Part shown: in pieces, positions 41,543-50,680 of the stretch
How positions within the stretch are numbered: position 1 is the first letter of the stretch
Layout of the letters: each line of letters begins with the position of its first letter
Assembly: GCF_029714425.1 (NCBI RefSeq)
Contig: NZ_CP121668.1
Coordinates: 4,051,501 to 4,115,500, forward strand
Direction: 5' to 3'
DNA length: 64,000 bases
Source of the DNA: Bradyrhizobium sp. CB2312
Lineage (GTDB): Bacteria > Pseudomonadota > Alphaproteobacteria > Rhizobiales > Xanthobacteraceae
Translations under genes and position numbers: made by a program
The notes under the pieces: generated by a model
Told to the model about the DNA's origin: nothing
Seen by the model: only the letters and a program-made list of their open reading frames with translations
The model's database searches: none

Positions 41543-42694
41543 ATGGACCAGATTCGCGTCTGCACCCACGCAGGCCCCGGCAGCGAGCCCGTCATCAAAA
41601 CCGTGCCTTGGCCGAAGGTCGGGAAGAAGGCCGCGCTGATCAAGGTCGGCGCCTGCGGGGTCTGTGGCACCGATCTGCATATCCTCAAGGGTCACTGGCC
41701 GAAGCCGCTGCCCTGGCCGTTCACGCTCGGCCACGAGCTCGGCGGAGTCATCGTCGAGTGCGGCGATGAGTTCAGCGAGGACTTCATGAGCAAGCCGCTC
41801 AAGGTCGGATCAAAGGTGATGATCCCGCCGCTGATGCCCTGCGGCCATTGCTACTACTGCATTCACTACCCGCAGACGGCCAACAAATGCCTGACGCCGG
41901 TCTATTACGGCCGCTATCTCGGCTTCGACAAGGCACCGCACATGTGGGGCGGCTGGGCCGAATATGTCTATGTCGATCTCGACATGCTGCCGGGCACCAA
42001 GATCTACAAGCTGCCCGACGACATGTCGCTGCGGCTCGGCGCGTTGTCCGAGCCGCTGACCTCCTGCATCCGCGCCTTCAATCGTGCCACGCGCGCCGGC
42101 GGCTTTTCCTGGGGCGACACGGTGGTGATCCAGGGCTCGGGCCCGATCGGCATTCTGGCGGTCGCGGCCGCAAAGGAGATGGGGGCAGGGCGCGTCATCT
42201 GCGTCGGTGCGCCGGAGGAGCCGCGGCTCAAGCTCGCGCGCGAGTTCGGCGCGGAGGCGACCGTGAACATCGAGGAGATCAAAACGCCCGAGGCGCGCAT
42301 CGCGCGTGTGCGCGAGATCGTCGGCGGCTTCGGCGCCGATCTGGTGATGGACTGCTCGGGCCATCCGACCGCCGGCCCCGAAGGCATCGAGATGCTGCGC
42401 GACGGCGGCACCTATGTCGAGATGGGCCAGTTCACCGACGCAGGCTCGATCGATACGTCCTGGCACCGCATCTGCACCAAGGACCTCAACGTGCTGGGAT
42501 CCTGGGGCTTCACCGGCAACGATCTGCCGCTCGGCGTCGACATGCTCTATCGCACCGCGGGCAAATATCCCTGGCTGAAGATGCAGACGATCTATCCGTT
42601 CACGGAAGAAGGCGTCGCGCAGGCGGTGAAGGACGCGATGGCGATGAAGACGGTAAAGTCGACCATCGTGCCGTGGCCGGAGCTGGTGGAATAG
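41543..42694 (+). CDS. Zinc-dependent medium-chain alcohol dehydrogenase
   Basis: 383 aa. Catalytic-zinc region CGVCGTDLHILKGHW and GHELGGVI, structural-zinc Cys cluster PCGHCYYCIHYPQTANKC, and Rossmann nucleotide motif VIQGSGPIGILAVAAAKEMGA (GxGPxG). Typical of the threonine/sorbitol/formaldehyde-type MDR dehydrogenases; the substrate is unclear. It starts at ATG 41543 behind AGGAAA. It is not obviously in an operon: a repeat separates it from the VOC gene. Confidence 0.88.
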   Translation: MDQIRVCTHAGPGSEPVIKTVPWPKVGKKAALIKVGACGVCGTDLHILKGHWPKPLPWPFTLGHELGGVIVECGDEFSEDFMSKPLKVGSKVMIPPLMPCGHCYYCIHYPQTANKCLTPVYYGRYLGFDKAPHMWGGWAEYVYVDLDMLPGTKIYKLPDDMSLRLGALSEPLTSCIRAFNRATRAGGFSWGDTVVIQGSGPIGILAVAAAKEMGAGRVICVGAPEEPRLKLAREFGAEATVNIEEIKTPEARIARVREIVGGFGADLVMDCSGHPTAGPEGIEMLRDGGTYVEMGQFTDAGSIDTSWHRICTKDLNVLGSWGFTGNDLPLGVDMLYRTAGKYPWLKMQTIYPFTEEGVAQAVKDAMAMKTVKSTIVPWPELVE

Positions 42695-42695
42695 G

Positions 42696-42812
42696 AACTG
42701 TAGCCCGGATCGAGCGCTGCGTAATCGGGGGCGCCGGTCCCGCATTCCGCGGAGCCTGTCGTCGGGCGGCGCTTTGCACCGACCCGTTGGCTTCGCGCGG
42801 GCTACGAGTCAG
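42696..42812. repeat. REP-like palindromic repeat, second copy
   Basis: Begins TGTAGCCCGGATCGAGCG right after the dehydrogenase stop and ends with GGCTTCGCGCGGGCTACGAG, giving GTAGCCCG/CGGGCTAC arms. Same family as 40.5 kb and probably 58.36 kb. Confidence 0.65.
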
Positions 42813-42820
42813 AGTTTGGA

Positions 42821-43243
42821 ATGAAGAACGAGATGACAACCGAATCAACTCCCCGCTCTCCCTTCCGCGCCATCCGCGCGATCGACTACACCGTCATCTT
42901 CGTGCGCGACATGGCGGCGATGCGGCGCTTCTACGAGGATGTCCTGGCATTATCCCTGCTGCGCGAGCTCTCGCCGAACTGGATCGAGTACGGCCTCGGG
43001 AGCAACACGCTGGCCCTGGCACGACCGGGGCGGACCGCGGCCGATGCGCCGGTGCCGGCTGGGACGGCCTCGCTGCAACTGGCCTTCAAGGTGTCCGCGG
43101 CCGAGGTCGATCAATGCGCTGACGAGCTCGTGCGTCAGGGCGTGGTGTTGCTGTCGCCGCCCACGGATCAATCCTTCGGACATCGCACGCTGTTCTTCCG
43201 CGATCCCGATGGTAATCTGCTGGAAATCTATGCGGAGATCTGA
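42821..43243 (+). CDS. VOC (glyoxalase-like) protein
   Basis: 140 aa. A single VOC domain: AIDYTVIFVRDMAAMRRFYEDVLAL, LGSNTLALAR, SLQLAFKVSAAEVDQCADELVRQGV, GHRTLFFRDPDGNLLEIYAEI. The E in EIYAEI and H in GHRT are typical metal positions. Role unknown, possibly a lyase or a dioxygenase-like protein. Confidence 0.82.
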   Translation: MKNEMTTESTPRSPFRAIRAIDYTVIFVRDMAAMRRFYEDVLALSLLRELSPNWIEYGLGSNTLALARPGRTAADAPVPAGTASLQLAFKVSAAEVDQCADELVRQGVVLLSPPTDQSFGHRTLFFRDPDGNLLEIYAEI

Positions 43244-43341
43244 GCGGGAGCCCTAAAAGTTCCATCCGATCTCCCCGAGTTATCCACGCCGAGGTGAAAC
43301 TTAGGCCCAAGTTCCGGCTTTCACTTCGCGGGAGAGGTCTA

Positions 43342-43854
43342 GTGAAGCGTATCCTGAAACCCGTCACTTACATCCTGGCCGCCATCTACTTTCTGGTGGA
43401 TGCGGTCTTCATCGCCGTGGCGAGGCCAATCGCGCGCTGGATCGGGCGGCATTTCGAATTCAGGCGGTTACGCGCCTGGATCAAATCGCTGCCGCCTTAT
43501 CCGTCGCTGGCCTTGTTTTCCGTGCCGGTGATCATCCTGGAACCGATCAAGCCGGTGGCGGCTTACCTCGCGGCAACCGGTCAGATCGTGAGTGGCGCTG
43601 TGACTTTCATCATCGGCGAGCTGCTCAAGCTCGTGCTGGTCGAGCGCCTGTTCCATCTCACCCGTGACAAGCTGATGCGGATTCCGGCGTTCGCCTGGGC
43701 GTATGGCAAGGTCGCCGAGGTGAGGGCATGGCTGCGGGCGACCGAGGCCTGGCGGATGATCCGTGCCTTGAGCCGCGCGGCAAAAGACTATGTCGTGCGG
43801 GCACGGGCACGGCTGGTCGGCAGCTTCAACAGATTGGTGACCTCCAAGGATTAG
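43342..43854 (+). CDS. Conserved hypothetical membrane-associated protein
   Basis: 170 aa from GTG 43342, chosen because GGAGAGG stands upstream; a GTG at 43294 gives 16 extra residues. Helices KPVTYILAAIYFLVDAVFIAV, YPSLALFSVPVIILEPIKPVAAYLAA and IVSGAVTFIIGELLKLVLV imply an integral membrane protein, with a basic C-terminus. Conserved in Bradyrhizobium relatives; function unknown. Confidence 0.7.
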   Translation: MKRILKPVTYILAAIYFLVDAVFIAVARPIARWIGRHFEFRRLRAWIKSLPPYPSLALFSVPVIILEPIKPVAAYLAATGQIVSGAVTFIIGELLKLVLVERLFHLTRDKLMRIPAFAWAYGKVAEVRAWLRATEAWRMIRALSRAAKDYVVRARARLVGSFNRLVTSKD

Positions 43855-43870
43855 GGCGGCGACGGACGGT

Positions 43871-43980
43871 GCTCTAAAGCATGATCCGGAAAAGTGCGCA
43901 GCGGTTTTCCGAAAAGATCATGCTCAAACAACAACCTAAAGCGCGATGACGATTCATCCTAATCTCATCGTGCTTTAGGC
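43871..43980. repeat. Interspersed repeat, copy C (most complete)
   Basis: AAAGCATGATCCGGAAAAGT, then GGTTTTCCGAAAAGATCATG followed by CTCAAACAACAACC, then AAAGCGCGATGACGATTC and an inverted GATGAG-type tail. Compare copies at 5.58, 10.74 and 55.3 kb. Confidence 0.75.
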
Positions 43981-44328
43981 GCGCTTGCGCGCGGCGGCGG
44001 TTGCCTTGTCGCCCGTGTTCGGCGTACCGGTCGGCTCGATCAGCATCAGGTGAACCTCCTCGCGCGCCACCGGGCGATGCTCGACACCTTTTGGCACGAC
44101 GTAGAGTTCGCCCGGTCCGAGCGTCACGGTGCGATCGCGCAATTCGATGTCCAGCTTGCCTTTCAGGACGAGAAAGAAATCGTCGGTGTCGTCATGCTTG
44201 TGCCAGGTGAACTCGCCCTTCACCTTCACCACCATCACATCGCAATCGTTGAAGGTCGTAACCGTGCGCGGCGACCAGAAATCCTCGAAGGTCGCGAGCC
44301 TGTTGGCAAGCGATATGCTGTCGGCCAT
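43975..44328 (-). CDS. Cupin domain protein
   Basis: 117 aa. Complete cupin motif 1 with three metal ligands, GEFTWHKHDDTDDFFLVLKGKLDIEL, and motif 2, GPGELYVVPKGVEHRPVAREEVHLML. Hence a metal-binding mononuclear cupin, unlike the 16 kb one. The stop overlaps the end of repeat C. Function unknown. Confidence 0.82.
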   Translation of the reverse strand: MADSISLANRLATFEDFWSPRTVTTFNDCDVMVVKVKGEFTWHKHDDTDDFFLVLKGKLDIELRDRTVTLGPGELYVVPKGVEHRPVAREEVHLMLIEPTGTPNTGDKATAAARKRA

Positions 44329-44393
44329 GTTTCACCCCAGATGCGTTCTCGTGAGCAGGATTTGGGATCGAATGGCCGGCGCGGCAAGGCTGG

Positions 44394-45134
44394 CTATTTG
44401 ACATATCCGGACAACATGGCGTGCGCCCAATCCGGACGGCCGTTGGCGAGCGCCTGCGCGGACGCGGCTTCCCAGTCGTATTCCAGGGCTAGCAGTTCGA
44501 CTTGCCAGCCTCTCGTTCGCTTCGTGAGGATCGCGTAGCGGGCGTGAGGCGAGCGGTGCTCCAGGTTTGCGGCAAAGGGAATGTCCGCGAACACCGGGCA
44601 ACCAACACTGCCGGGATTGAGAACCAGACAGTCGCCCGGCCCTTGAACAGCCGCCTGGCGGTGACTGTGACCACAAAGGACCACGCGCGCCGTCGGCTCG
44701 CTCGAAAGGCGCGCGGTCAGCACGTCGCGACGTGCTGGCACGAAGCGGCCGTCCTCGAGCGCTTCTTCCAACAGACACGTCATATCGTCGGTGGGCGTGC
44801 CGTGGCAGGCCAGGATCCCGTCGTCTAGTCGTATTTGGGAGGGGAGGCTGTGCAGTGCGCGACGCTGCTCCGCAGTCAATGCGTTGCGCGCAAACAAACC
44901 TGCCGGCGAGAGCTTGTTGTCTGGAAACTCCTCGATCCAGCGATCGTGGTTTCCGCGCACGGTCGGCAACGATAGCGACTGGAGAGCTTCGAAAGTTTCC
45001 TTTGGCCACAAGGGGCTGGTGACGCAATCGCCGAGGTTGATCGTACGGTCGGCGCCGCGCGCTTTGATGTCGGCCAGCACCGCTTTCAACGCGGCAAGAT
45101 TGCCGTGGATATCGGAAATGACTGCCAATCGCAT
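44394..45134 (-). CDS. Metallophosphoesterase (YfcE-like)
   Basis: 246 aa from ATG 45134 (MRLAVISDIHGNLAAL). All calcineurin-like motifs are present: DIHGN, LGDCV, GNHDRW, CHGT, GHSHRQ. Binuclear metal phosphodiesterase/phosphatase; physiological substrate unknown. Single gene, divergent neighbours. Confidence 0.88.
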   Translation of the reverse strand: MRLAVISDIHGNLAALKAVLADIKARGADRTINLGDCVTSPLWPKETFEALQSLSLPTVRGNHDRWIEEFPDNKLSPAGLFARNALTAEQRRALHSLPSQIRLDDGILACHGTPTDDMTCLLEEALEDGRFVPARRDVLTARLSSEPTARVVLCGHSHRQAAVQGPGDCLVLNPGSVGCPVFADIPFAANLEHRSPHARYAILTKRTRGWQVELLALEYDWEAASAQALANGRPDWAHAMLSGYVK

Positions 45135-45220
45135 CGTGGTGCTCCCATGCCGTGTTGCCTGAATTTGACTGCGCCAGGTCACCGGACTTATCTAGCATCG
45201 GCTGATAGGACATTCACTAA

Positions 45221-45733
45221 TTAGCCATGGCTGATCTGACTCTCCTTCACCACCGTCACGCCCACGACCTTCGTACCCTCCAGCTCGCGCACGATGCGAT
45301 CATCCGGTCCGACGATGCCGAGATCGAACTCGCGCTCCGGCGTGACCAGGATCATGCGCTGGCCGATGATCACGACCACCGTCATGTCGTTGCGCTCGCC
45401 TTCCACCGTCCAGGCGTGGATCTCGCTGGCGTAGGGCTCCCTGCGCCAGGCGTTCGGAGAGCCTGGGTCGCAGCGGATTTCGATGCCGTCGTCGGACGTG
45501 GTCAGGACCAGTTTTGAACGGCTCGGCTTCCAGCGCTCGTCGAGGAGGTCGTTGACGAGCCAGAGGCAGCTGAAGCTCGCGCATTCGGCCGGGCGTTCGG
45601 CGTAGATCGCGCAGCCCTGGCCGGGTTTGCAGTGCCGGCACCAGCTTCCTGCCGATTTGGCCAGCGCCTCGATGGCCATGACCTTGCAGCAAAGCGTGCA
45701 ATCGCCGCAGGCGCGTTTGATGGAAGGCGTCAC
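45221..45733 (-). CDS. YkgJ-type cysteine cluster protein
   Basis: 170 aa from GTG 45733 behind AAGGGA; the frame is open a further 22 codons. The Cys-rich N-terminus CGDCTLCCKVM ... CRHCKPGQGCAIYAERPAECASFSCLW is the zinc- or iron-chelating YkgJ (UPF0153) signature. The C-terminal half is a beta-rich domain seen in alphaproteobacterial relatives. Function unknown. Confidence 0.78.
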   Translation of the reverse strand: MTPSIKRACGDCTLCCKVMAIEALAKSAGSWCRHCKPGQGCAIYAERPAECASFSCLWLVNDLLDERWKPSRSKLVLTTSDDGIEIRCDPGSPNAWRREPYASEIHAWTVEGERNDMTVVVIIGQRMILVTPEREFDLGIVGPDDRIVRELEGTKVVGVTVVKESQISHG

Positions 45734-45978
45734 GCGGTCGTTCCCTTGGGAGCCGGTTGGCTTCAGGTTAATCAAGGTGGCGGCAAAAATCCGCTGCAAC
45801 CTTCAGGCGCGGCTCTTGTCGCAAAGCCATGCATCAGAGGCATGGTGATTTCCCGGCGCTTGGCGTAAAGAGCCCTCAATCACATCGCCAGCGTGCGGCC
45901 GGGCCGATTGCCGCGCACGCCAGCTCAGGTCTGCCGGTTCACCATTCCGCGCCTGAATCAACCAAGGTTTCCTATCCC

Positions 45979-47925
45979 GTGTCTCTTCCGGCCCTGACCC
46001 CGCCGCTCGCCCGAGCTTTGGCCGAGCGGAACTATGATTCACTGACCCCCGTCCAGCTCGCGGTGCTCGCCCACGAAGCCGCTGGCCGCGACCTGCTGGT
46101 CTCGGCCCAGACGGGCTCCGGCAAGACGGTCGCCTATGGATTGGCGATCGCCAAAAATCTCCTCGACGATGCCGAGCAGTTCGCACCCGCGGCCGCACCG
46201 CTCGCTTTGATCGTGGCGCCGACCCGCGAGCTCGCGCTTCAGGTCCAGCGCGAGCTGGCCTGGCTTTATGGACATGCGGGCGGGCGCGTCGTCTCCTGCG
46301 TCGGCGGCATGGATCCGCGCCGCGAGCAGCGCGAGCTGGCCGCCGGCGCGCACATTGTCGTCGGCACGCCCGGCCGTCTCTGCGATCATTTGCGCCGCGG
46401 CCGCCTCGACATCTCCGAACTCGCCGCGGTCGTGCTCGACGAGGCCGACGAGATGCTCAATCTCGGCTTCCGCGAGGACATGGAGTTCATCCTCGAGACC
46501 ACGCCGGAGACGCGCCGGACGCTGCTGTTCTCGGCGACCTTTCCGCGCGGCATCGTCGCGCTGGCGCGGCAATATCAGCGCGACGCATTCCGGATCGAGG
46601 TCGCCGGTGACGAGGGCGGTCACGCCGACATCGAGTACCGCGCGATCCGGATCGCGCCCGGCGATGTCGAGCACGCCGTCGTCAACGTGCTGCGCTTCTT
46701 CGAGGCGCCGAGCGCGCTGGTGTTTTGCAGCACGCGCGATGCGGTCAGGCATTTGCAGGCGGCGCTGCTGGAACGCGGCTTCGCCGTGGTCGCTCTGTCG
46801 GGCGAACTGACGCAGAACGAGCGCACGCTGGCGCTGCAGTCGCTGCGGGACGGCCGCGCCCGCGTCTGCGTTGCGACCGACGTTGCCGCCCGCGGCATCG
46901 ATCTACCGAGTCTCGACCTCGTCATCCATGCCGACCTGCCGAATGATGCCGAGGTCATGCAGCATCGCTCGGGTCGCACCGGGCGCGCCGGGCGAAAAGG
47001 GACCAGCGTCCTGCTGGTGCCGCCGGCAAGGCGGCGGCGCGCGGACCTGCTGCTCAATCTTGCAGGTGTCGACGCGGCCTGGGGCACCGCGCCGCAAGCG
47101 GACGAGATCCGCAAGCTCGATCACGAGCGCATGAAGGACGTGCTGTTCACCGAGGAGACCACCGCCGACGATCTGGCACTGGCACAGGCGCTCTTGGCCG
47201 AGCGGTCGGCCGAGGATATCGCAGCGGCACTGGCGCGGCTATATCGCGCGCGGCTGCCGTCGCCCGAGGACATCATCGATCCCGGCGAGCGGAGCGGCAG
47301 GCCACGCGACGAGCGCGGTCGCGAGAGGTTTGAAGGAGGGGATGATCGTCCCGCCAAGCCGCGATCGAAGTCCGGCAAATCGTCGTCGAAACACGGCATG
47401 GCGGAGGCCAGCGTCTGGTTCCGTGCCGCGATCGGGCGGCGCAAGAATGCGGAGGCGCGCTGGCTCTTGCCGATGATCTGCCGCCGCGGCGGCATCGACA
47501 AGCGCGACATCGGCGCGATCAAGATCATGGACACCACCACCGAGTTCGAGATCTCGGAGCGGGTCGCAGACGCCTTCGCCGCGAAGATCAAGCGCCCGGA
47601 CAAGGAAGACAGCATCCGCATCGAGCCGATGGCGGATGCGCCGCAGCGGCAGGCGCCTTCGGAGGAGCGGTCACACGCGCCGCGGCGCGAGAGGGACGAC
47701 GGCGATCATCGTGAACGTCAGGGCGATCGCCCGCGCGATGCACGTGAGTTCAAGCCGCGCGGCAAGGTGCTCGGCGAGCGCGGGCCGCGATTCGACGATG
47801 CGCCTTCGTTCGGAAAGAAAAAGAAGCACAAGAACAAGCCTGGCCACGCAGAGCCGTCGGTCACGCCGTGGCCCGTGAAGGGCGCGCCGGGCAAGAAGGC
47901 GAAGAAGAAGAAACGCCGCGGCTGA
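45979..47925 (+). CDS. DEAD-box RNA helicase with DbpA RNA-binding domain
   Basis: 648 aa from GTG 45979. Motifs in order: Q-motif region LTPVQLAVL, Walker A AQTGSGKT, PTRELA, VGTPGRL, DEAD, SAT, then CVATDVAARGID and HRSGRTGRAG. A DbpA-like RNA-binding domain follows (EASVWFRAAIGRRKNAEARW ... ERVADAF, about 485-550), which in DbpA recognises 23S rRNA helix 92. The tail (about 570-648) is highly charged and Lys/Arg-rich (KKKKHKNKPGH, KKAKKKKRRG). Likely role: 50S ribosome assembly. The frame is open upstream of the GTG. Confidence 0.9.
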   Translation: MSLPALTPPLARALAERNYDSLTPVQLAVLAHEAAGRDLLVSAQTGSGKTVAYGLAIAKNLLDDAEQFAPAAAPLALIVAPTRELALQVQRELAWLYGHAGGRVVSCVGGMDPRREQRELAAGAHIVVGTPGRLCDHLRRGRLDISELAAVVLDEADEMLNLGFREDMEFILETTPETRRTLLFSATFPRGIVALARQYQRDAFRIEVAGDEGGHADIEYRAIRIAPGDVEHAVVNVLRFFEAPSALVFCSTRDAVRHLQAALLERGFAVVALSGELTQNERTLALQSLRDGRARVCVATDVAARGIDLPSLDLVIHADLPNDAEVMQHRSGRTGRAGRKGTSVLLVPPARRRRADLLLNLAGVDAAWGTAPQADEIRKLDHERMKDVLFTEETTADDLALAQALLAERSAEDIAAALARLYRARLPSPEDIIDPGERSGRPRDERGRERFEGGDDRPAKPRSKSGKSSSKHGMAEASVWFRAAIGRRKNAEARWLLPMICRRGGIDKRDIGAIKIMDTTTEFEISERVADAFAAKIKRPDKEDSIRIEPMADAPQRQAPSEERSHAPRRERDDGDHRERQGDRPRDAREFKPRGKVLGERGPRFDDAPSFGKKKKHKNKPGHAEPSVTPWPVKGAPGKKAKKKKRRG

Positions 47926-48000
47926 TCGGACACCGTTCAGCGTGAAACAGCGATGCCGCCGGATCGCCCCGGCGACATCATCTGAAAAGTCGTTGGGAGC

Positions 48001-48297
48001 TCAACGGCCGCCACCGCCACCACCACCTCCGCCGCCACCACCTCCGCCGCCGGCATCACGCAGCGAGGTGTTGTAACGCGGATCGGTCTGCCGCATGTAG
48101 ATGGGCGAGATGTCGTTGGTGATGCGAACCACGCGGCGTCCGCCCTGCTGCGGTGCTTCGATGAAGCCCGTGCAGCCTTCGAAGAAGGCGGTGTCGCAGC
48201 CATAGGTCCGGTACTGCGCTGCGTTGGCACTGGTCGCGCTGAATGCGGCCGTTGCAGCGAACGCAATCAAGGCAACTTTCGACAATGTGAGTGTCAT
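48001..48297 (-). CDS. Small exported protein with polyglycine tail
   Basis: 98 aa from ATG 48297 with GGAG upstream. Signal peptide MTLTLSKVALIAFAATAAFSATSANA, then AQYRTYGCDTAFFEGCTGFIEAPQQGG (two Cys, possible disulfide), and a C-terminal run of 15 glycines before a final Arg. Polyglycine tails of this kind are seen in other Bradyrhizobium exported hypotheticals; slippage-prone codons (GGC/GGT/GGA mix) encode it. Unknown function. Confidence 0.7.
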   Translation of the reverse strand: MTLTLSKVALIAFAATAAFSATSANAAQYRTYGCDTAFFEGCTGFIEAPQQGGRRVVRITNDISPIYMRQTDPRYNTSLRDAGGGGGGGGGGGGGGGR

Positions 48298-48423
48298 GGA
48301 CATTCTCCAGTCTCGGTTCGGCGAGACCGGAACGGTCCGCACACAGCTTCGACGGACGCTGATCGAAGTCGGTTCGGGAGCGGGGCTTCACGCCCGCGTG
48401 AGCCGGGCTGGCGGGGAGGGACG

Positions 48424-48930
48424 TTACGTCGCAGTGAGGTCGCGCAGCATGTAGATCGCAGCCCCGCCATAGGAGGCGAGCTTGGCGCGCAATTGCTCAT
48501 CCGTGGTGACGGGCCGAAAGCCGAGCCGTTCCCACAGCGGCCGCGTGGCATAGACCGAGACCAGCGCGAGCGTCGTGAGGCCTGAGGCGCGCGCCAGCGT
48601 CTCGACCGTCGTGACATAGCCGCGCGCTGCGCCGCCGCGAAAGTCGGGCAACACGGCGACGTCGTGCACGTAGAGACAGTCGGCATCCTCAGGCAATGTT
48701 TGCAGGAAGCCGTCGAGCGGCGGAATGTGGTGCTGCGTCCAGGGGTGGGCGAGTCCATAGCCGGCGATCGCATCGTCCGCGATGAGCACGCGGCAGCCGT
48801 CGGGATAGAGCCGCATCTTCTCCGCGAGCACTTCGGGGCGCTCGGGCAGATCAGGATGGATGCGCGCCGCGATCATGCTGATCGCGGGCAGGTCCGATGC
48901 GCGGGCGGGACGCCAATGCGGCTTGTTCAT
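48424..48930 (-). CDS. GNAT family N-acetyltransferase
   Basis: 168 aa from ATG 48930 (MNKPHWRPARASDLPAIS); an ATG at 48957 would add 9 residues. CoA-binding region YVHDVAVLPDFRGGAARGYVTTVETLARASGL and RPLWERLGFRPVTTDEQL identify it as a GNAT. Acceptor unknown. Confidence 0.85.
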   Translation of the reverse strand: MNKPHWRPARASDLPAISMIAARIHPDLPERPEVLAEKMRLYPDGCRVLIADDAIAGYGLAHPWTQHHIPPLDGFLQTLPEDADCLYVHDVAVLPDFRGGAARGYVTTVETLARASGLTTLALVSVYATRPLWERLGFRPVTTDEQLRAKLASYGGAAIYMLRDLTAT

Positions 48931-49076
48931 CTCGGTCCGTCGTTCCATCTCGATCATCCCAATTTATTCCTCCGCGACGATGCGCGCAGCGAAAAATATC
49001 CTTGCAGCGCCCTCAGGAATAGGTGGCGCCGCGCGGCGTCCTACCTATGCAAACCAATTGCATGACAGGAGATCCC

Positions 49077-49463
49077 ATGACGTCCTCGATCCGCTTCGCA
49101 CTCGCGCTTGCAGCCTCGCTCGCAATCATCCCAGCTGCCTTCGCCGCGCCGCCGACCAGGACGGGCAAGACCGACAAGGGCACCGTGCTCACCGATGCCA
49201 AGGGCATGACGCTCTACACCTTCGACAAGGATATGGACGGCAAGTCGGCCTGCAACGGTCCCTGTGCGACGAACTGGCCGGTGCTGAAGGCCGAGGCCAG
49301 CGATGCCGCCGGCGATGGCTACACCATCATCACGCGCGACGACGGCTCGAAGCAGTGGGCTTACAAGGGCAAGCCGCTCTACACCTTCGCCAAGGACACC
49401 AAGCCCGGCGACATCAGCGGCGACGGTTTTCTGAACGGCGCCTGGCATCTGGCGATGCCCTGA
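49077..49463 (+). CDS. Exported COG4315-type protein with Yx(FWY)xxD repeats
   Basis: 128 aa from ATG 49077 behind AGGAGA. Signal peptide IRFALALAASLAIIPAAFA, then two related units, TLYTFDKDMDGKSACNGPCATNWPVL and PLYTFAKDTKPGDISGDGFLNGAWH, the pattern of the secreted repeat lipoprotein family with the Y-x-F-x-x-D motif. It lacks a lipobox Cys and so is probably soluble in the periplasm. Function unknown. Confidence 0.85.
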   Translation: MTSSIRFALALAASLAIIPAAFAAPPTRTGKTDKGTVLTDAKGMTLYTFDKDMDGKSACNGPCATNWPVLKAEASDAAGDGYTIITRDDGSKQWAYKGKPLYTFAKDTKPGDISGDGFLNGAWHLAMP

Positions 49464-49519
49464 CCAATCGCGCGCTCGGTGCCTCACTTTGCGAGCGCAC
49501 CGGGCCGCGTGCGGCTCGG

Positions 49520-50680
49520 TTATCTCGGATATTCGAGCTGCATCGCTACGAAATCGGCTGTGCGCGGCCCGTAGCGTGCGTCGATGGCAAGCAATGTCTG
49601 GTCTAGCGCCTGCACCGGCGGCAATCCGGCTGCGGCCGGCGGGGTGTGCGTCGCCGGCCAGTCGGCCGCGATCCTGTCGGGCAGGATGCCGAGGCCGCTG
49701 CGGCTCGTCTGCGCCTGATCCGTGGCGGCGAAGGTGAGGGCGCGCGAGCGATAGGTCCGCGACCACGCATCGGCGATCAGCGCGAGCGATACCTCGTCGA
49801 TGCCTGGTGTCAGCGCGATCCCGAGCTGCTCCCGGCCCCAGAGTGCGAGCGTGTTTGCGATCGCGGTCAGCGCGAAGGGGCGCGTGAACTGGAACGCGTC
49901 ACTGCGGTGGCGCGCATCCCATGCCGCAAGACCGATGTCGCGGGCGACCGCTTCGGCCCTGGCGCGGCCGGCGATGGCCTCGATCAGCGTGAGAGCCATC
50001 GGCATGGATGCCGTGATGCCGGTCGTCGTCGCAACGCCGCGGTGGACGACCAGCCTGCGGTCGGCTGCATAGCGGATCGCGGAATGCTTCTTCAGGTCCC
50101 GCACGGAATACCAGTGCGTCGTGGCTCGCTTGCCGTCGAGCAGCCCGGTATTGGCAACGACCATGGCGCCGACGCAGACGGCGATGACCGTTGCGCCCTT
50201 GCCGGCCTGGCTCCGGATCCACCGCAAGGCGGCCGCGTCGTCTTCCAGCGTCATCGCCGGCACGATGACATAGTCGGCGCCGTCGGGATGGTCGGCGTCG
50301 AACGCCGCGATCGTCGCGTGCGGCTGCACCTTCAGCGCGGGATAGAGAGTCACGGGACCCGGCCGCGTCGCCAGCGTCACGACATCGGCGACATCGGCGC
50401 GCGCGAGGATGCCGTAGGGCATCAGATAATCGGTCGTCTCGCTCTTGTCGTTGATGCCGATGATGGCGATGAGGGGACGCCTTCGCTTCGGCGGCTTCAG
50501 CGCGGCGAGCGTCGCCCCGGACTCCTCGCTCGATATTGCGGGTGCGGCTCCCCGTGCCGGCGCGCCGGGCAGCAACAGCAACCAGGTTCCGCCGATCGCC
50601 GCGAGCGCCGCCAGCCCTCCGAGGGCGCTCCATGCCACAATGCGCCAAATCATGATGTCACCCGATCGCGGCTGCGTCAT
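49520..50680 (-). CDS. Membrane-anchored DJ-1/PfpI domain protein
   Basis: 386 aa. An N-terminal helix (MIWRIVAWSALGGLAALAAIGGTWLLLL, about 10-38) is followed by a DJ-1/PfpI domain: PLIAIIGIND, YVIVPAMTLEDDAA, nucleophile elbow VIAVCVGAMVVANTGLLDGKRATTHW (Cys169), as in GlxA-type transcription factors. The AraC-type HTH expected for that group at the C-terminus is absent; instead a non-DNA-binding 150-residue domain follows. It may be an exported or membrane-bound isocyanide hydratase/amidase-like enzyme or sensor. Confidence 0.72.
   Translation of the reverse strand: MTQPRSGDIMIWRIVAWSALGGLAALAAIGGTWLLLLPGAPARGAAPAISSEESGATLAALKPPKRRRPLIAIIGINDKSETTDYLMPYGILARADVADVVTLATRPGPVTLYPALKVQPHATIAAFDADHPDGADYVIVPAMTLEDDAAALRWIRSQAGKGATVIAVCVGAMVVANTGLLDGKRATTHWYSVRDLKKHSAIRYAADRRLVVHRGVATTTGITASMPMALTLIEAIAGRARAEAVARDIGLAAWDARHRSDAFQFTRPFALTAIANTLALWGREQLGIALTPGIDEVSLALIADAWSRTYRSRALTFAATDQAQTSRSGLGILPDRIAADWPATHTPPAAAGLPPVQALDQTLLAIDARYGPRTADFVAMQLEYPR

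Noticed and set aside
45829..45978. Upstream in-frame extension of the DEAD-box helicase
   Set aside because: The extension overlaps the 5' end of the YkgJ-type gene region and lacks family similarity; the GTG at 45979 begins the conserved Q-motif domain.
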